From Komarekiella atlantica HA4396-MV6 (GTDB lineage Bacteria > Cyanobacteriota > Cyanobacteriia > Cyanobacteriales > Nostocaceae), in the NCBI GenBank assembly GCA_019359395.1, contig JAHHHK010000022.1, positions 1 to 64,000 of the forward strand: DNA of 64,000 bases. Reading direction: 5' to 3'. Positions 63,137-64,000 of this stretch are shown here, piece after piece; position 1 is the stretch's first letter; the number at the start of each line of letters is the position of its first letter. Under the pieces are notes generated by a model, which did no database searches, was not told where the DNA came from, and saw nothing but the letters and a program-made list of their open reading frames with translations. A program made the translations under genes and the position numbers.

Positions 63137-64000
63137 ATGTCTGAAATTTTATGCAGACAGCGTTTGGGCTGGCAATTAGGGTTAGTGATTGGTGGTGCGA
63201 TCGCTTCAACTGCAAATTGTACCAACGCCCAAATTATCCCTGATGGTACTTTACCCAATAATTCTAATGTCGCACCCTCAGATAATACCAGGATTATTGA
63301 AGGAGGAACCCAAGCAGGAAGCAACCTGTTCCACAGCTTTCAACAGTTTTCTATACCGACTGGTGGCACAGCTTACTTTAATAATGCTTTAGATATTCAA
63401 AACATCATTAGTCGGGTAACGGGTAAATCTATTTCTAATATTGATGGCTTAATTCAAGCTAACGGCACAGCCAATCTATTTCTAATTAATCCCAATGGAA
63501 TTATCTTTGGCAAAAATGCAAGTTTGAATATTGGTGGGTCATTTGTAACAACAACTGCTAATGCAATTGAGTTTGGTAATCAAGGTTTTTTCAGTGCTGA
63601 CAATCCAAATACTCCTGCATTACTAACAGTTAATCCTTCAGCTTTTTTATTCAATCAAATTGCTGCACCCATTCAAAACAACTCAATAGCACCAGCCGGA
63701 ATCGCTCCATCTGGCTATAAATATTTTGGTTTACGTGTTAAAGATGGTCAAAGTTTATTGTTAGTTGGTGGCAATATCATCATGGATAGAGGGGTATTGA
63801 ATGCCTTTGGTGGGCATATAGAGTTAGGAGGATTAGCAGGACAAGGGACAGTAAAACTAAACACTGACAACAACTTAAGTTTGAGTTTTCCCAATAATGT
63901 AGAGCAAGCTGATGTATTGTTTACTAATGCTGCTGAAGCTAATGTTCGCGCTAATAACGGTGGCAGTATTACCATCACTGCTCGGAACATAGACATTAAC
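63137..64000 (+). CDS. TpsA-type filamentous haemagglutinin, N-terminal part (cut by window end)
   Basis: An open frame of 288 codons to the window end. It has a signal peptide (LGLVIGGAIASTANCTNAQ), then the two-partner-secretion domain: NLFHSFQQFSIPTGGTAYF, ISNIDGLIQANGTANLFLIN, NPNGIIFGKNASLNIGGSFV, which contains the conserved N-P-N-G motif. It is secreted by a TpsB partner such as the one at 27944. GGGGGTG precedes the ATG. Many cyanobacterial relatives are large surface proteins with CHAT or adhesin ends; the end is not visible here. Confidence 0.88.
   Translation, partial: MSEILCRQRLGWQLGLVIGGAIASTANCTNAQIIPDGTLPNNSNVAPSDNTRIIEGGTQAGSNLFHSFQQFSIPTGGTAYFNNALDIQNIISRVTGKSISNIDGLIQANGTANLFLINPNGIIFGKNASLNIGGSFVTTTANAIEFGNQGFFSADNPNTPALLTVNPSAFLFNQIAAPIQNNSIAPAGIAPSGYKYFGLRVKDGQSLLLVGGNIIMDRGVLNAFGGHIELGGLAGQGTVKLNTDNNLSLSFPNNVEQADVLFTNAAEANVRANNGGSITITARNIDIN

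Overview
The window looks like chromosome of a filamentous, probably heterocyst-forming cyanobacterium of the Nostoc/Anabaena group. The grounds are abundant HIP1 octamers (GCGATCGC), heptameric short tandem repeats, many dispersed palindromic repeats of Nostoc type, an orange-carotenoid-protein-like domain, a hopanoid pathway and cyanobacterial families such as DUF4168. No rRNA, tRNA or CRISPR array was recognised.

Layout. 0-9 kb: tail of an IS5-type transposase, a LuxR-type regulator, a protein of six 19-residue DGxRP repeats, holA, a 2H-phosphoesterase-like protein, a Tat-exported beta carbonic anhydrase, a repeat-rich stretch and a cyclic-peptide-type ABC exporter. 9-25 kb: a hopanoid region with hpnI-like and hpnB glycosyltransferases, squalene-hopene cyclase, a HpnG-like phosphorylase, an RND pump, hpnA, hpnH and a second radical SAM protein, with an OCP-N-like gene, an SDR and a TMEM175-like channel between them. 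25-30 kb: a TetR regulator with its operator, small conserved proteins, a TpsB outer-membrane transporter and a class II aldolase. 31-45 kb: an exopolysaccharide locus (galE and priming sugar transferase on minus; tyrosine autokinase, flippase, methyltransferase, three GT4 enzymes, polymerase and a TIM-barrel-like protein on plus).

46.7-55.5 kb holds what I read as a disulfide-rich peptide system: an HTH regulator, MauE-like and MauD-like redox proteins, an 8-cysteine 63-residue peptide, an S26 signal-peptidase-like protease, an ABC exporter and a MacAB-type HlyD/permease/ATPase exporter. The inferred scheme is that MauE/MauD handle the disulfides, the S26 enzyme removes the leader, and the ABC proteins export the product. 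This combination is the most likely undescribed system here.

55.6-62.4 kb: after an IS4-family element with intact 9-bp target duplications and a frameshifted transposase comes a lasso-peptide cluster: exporter (minus), cyclase, PqqD-like recognition protein and transglutaminase-like protease (plus), then two tandem 42-residue precursors on the minus strand that are too short for routine gene calling. They encode the same predicted 9-residue ring and differ in the tail. A near-identical palindrome lies upstream of both the exporter and the precursors. The window ends inside a TpsA-type filamentous haemagglutinin gene.

A recurrent theme is invasion by small palindromic repeats: they sit inside hpnB in frame, interrupt a ZIP-transporter remnant, and supply the stop codons or C-terminal tails of several genes.
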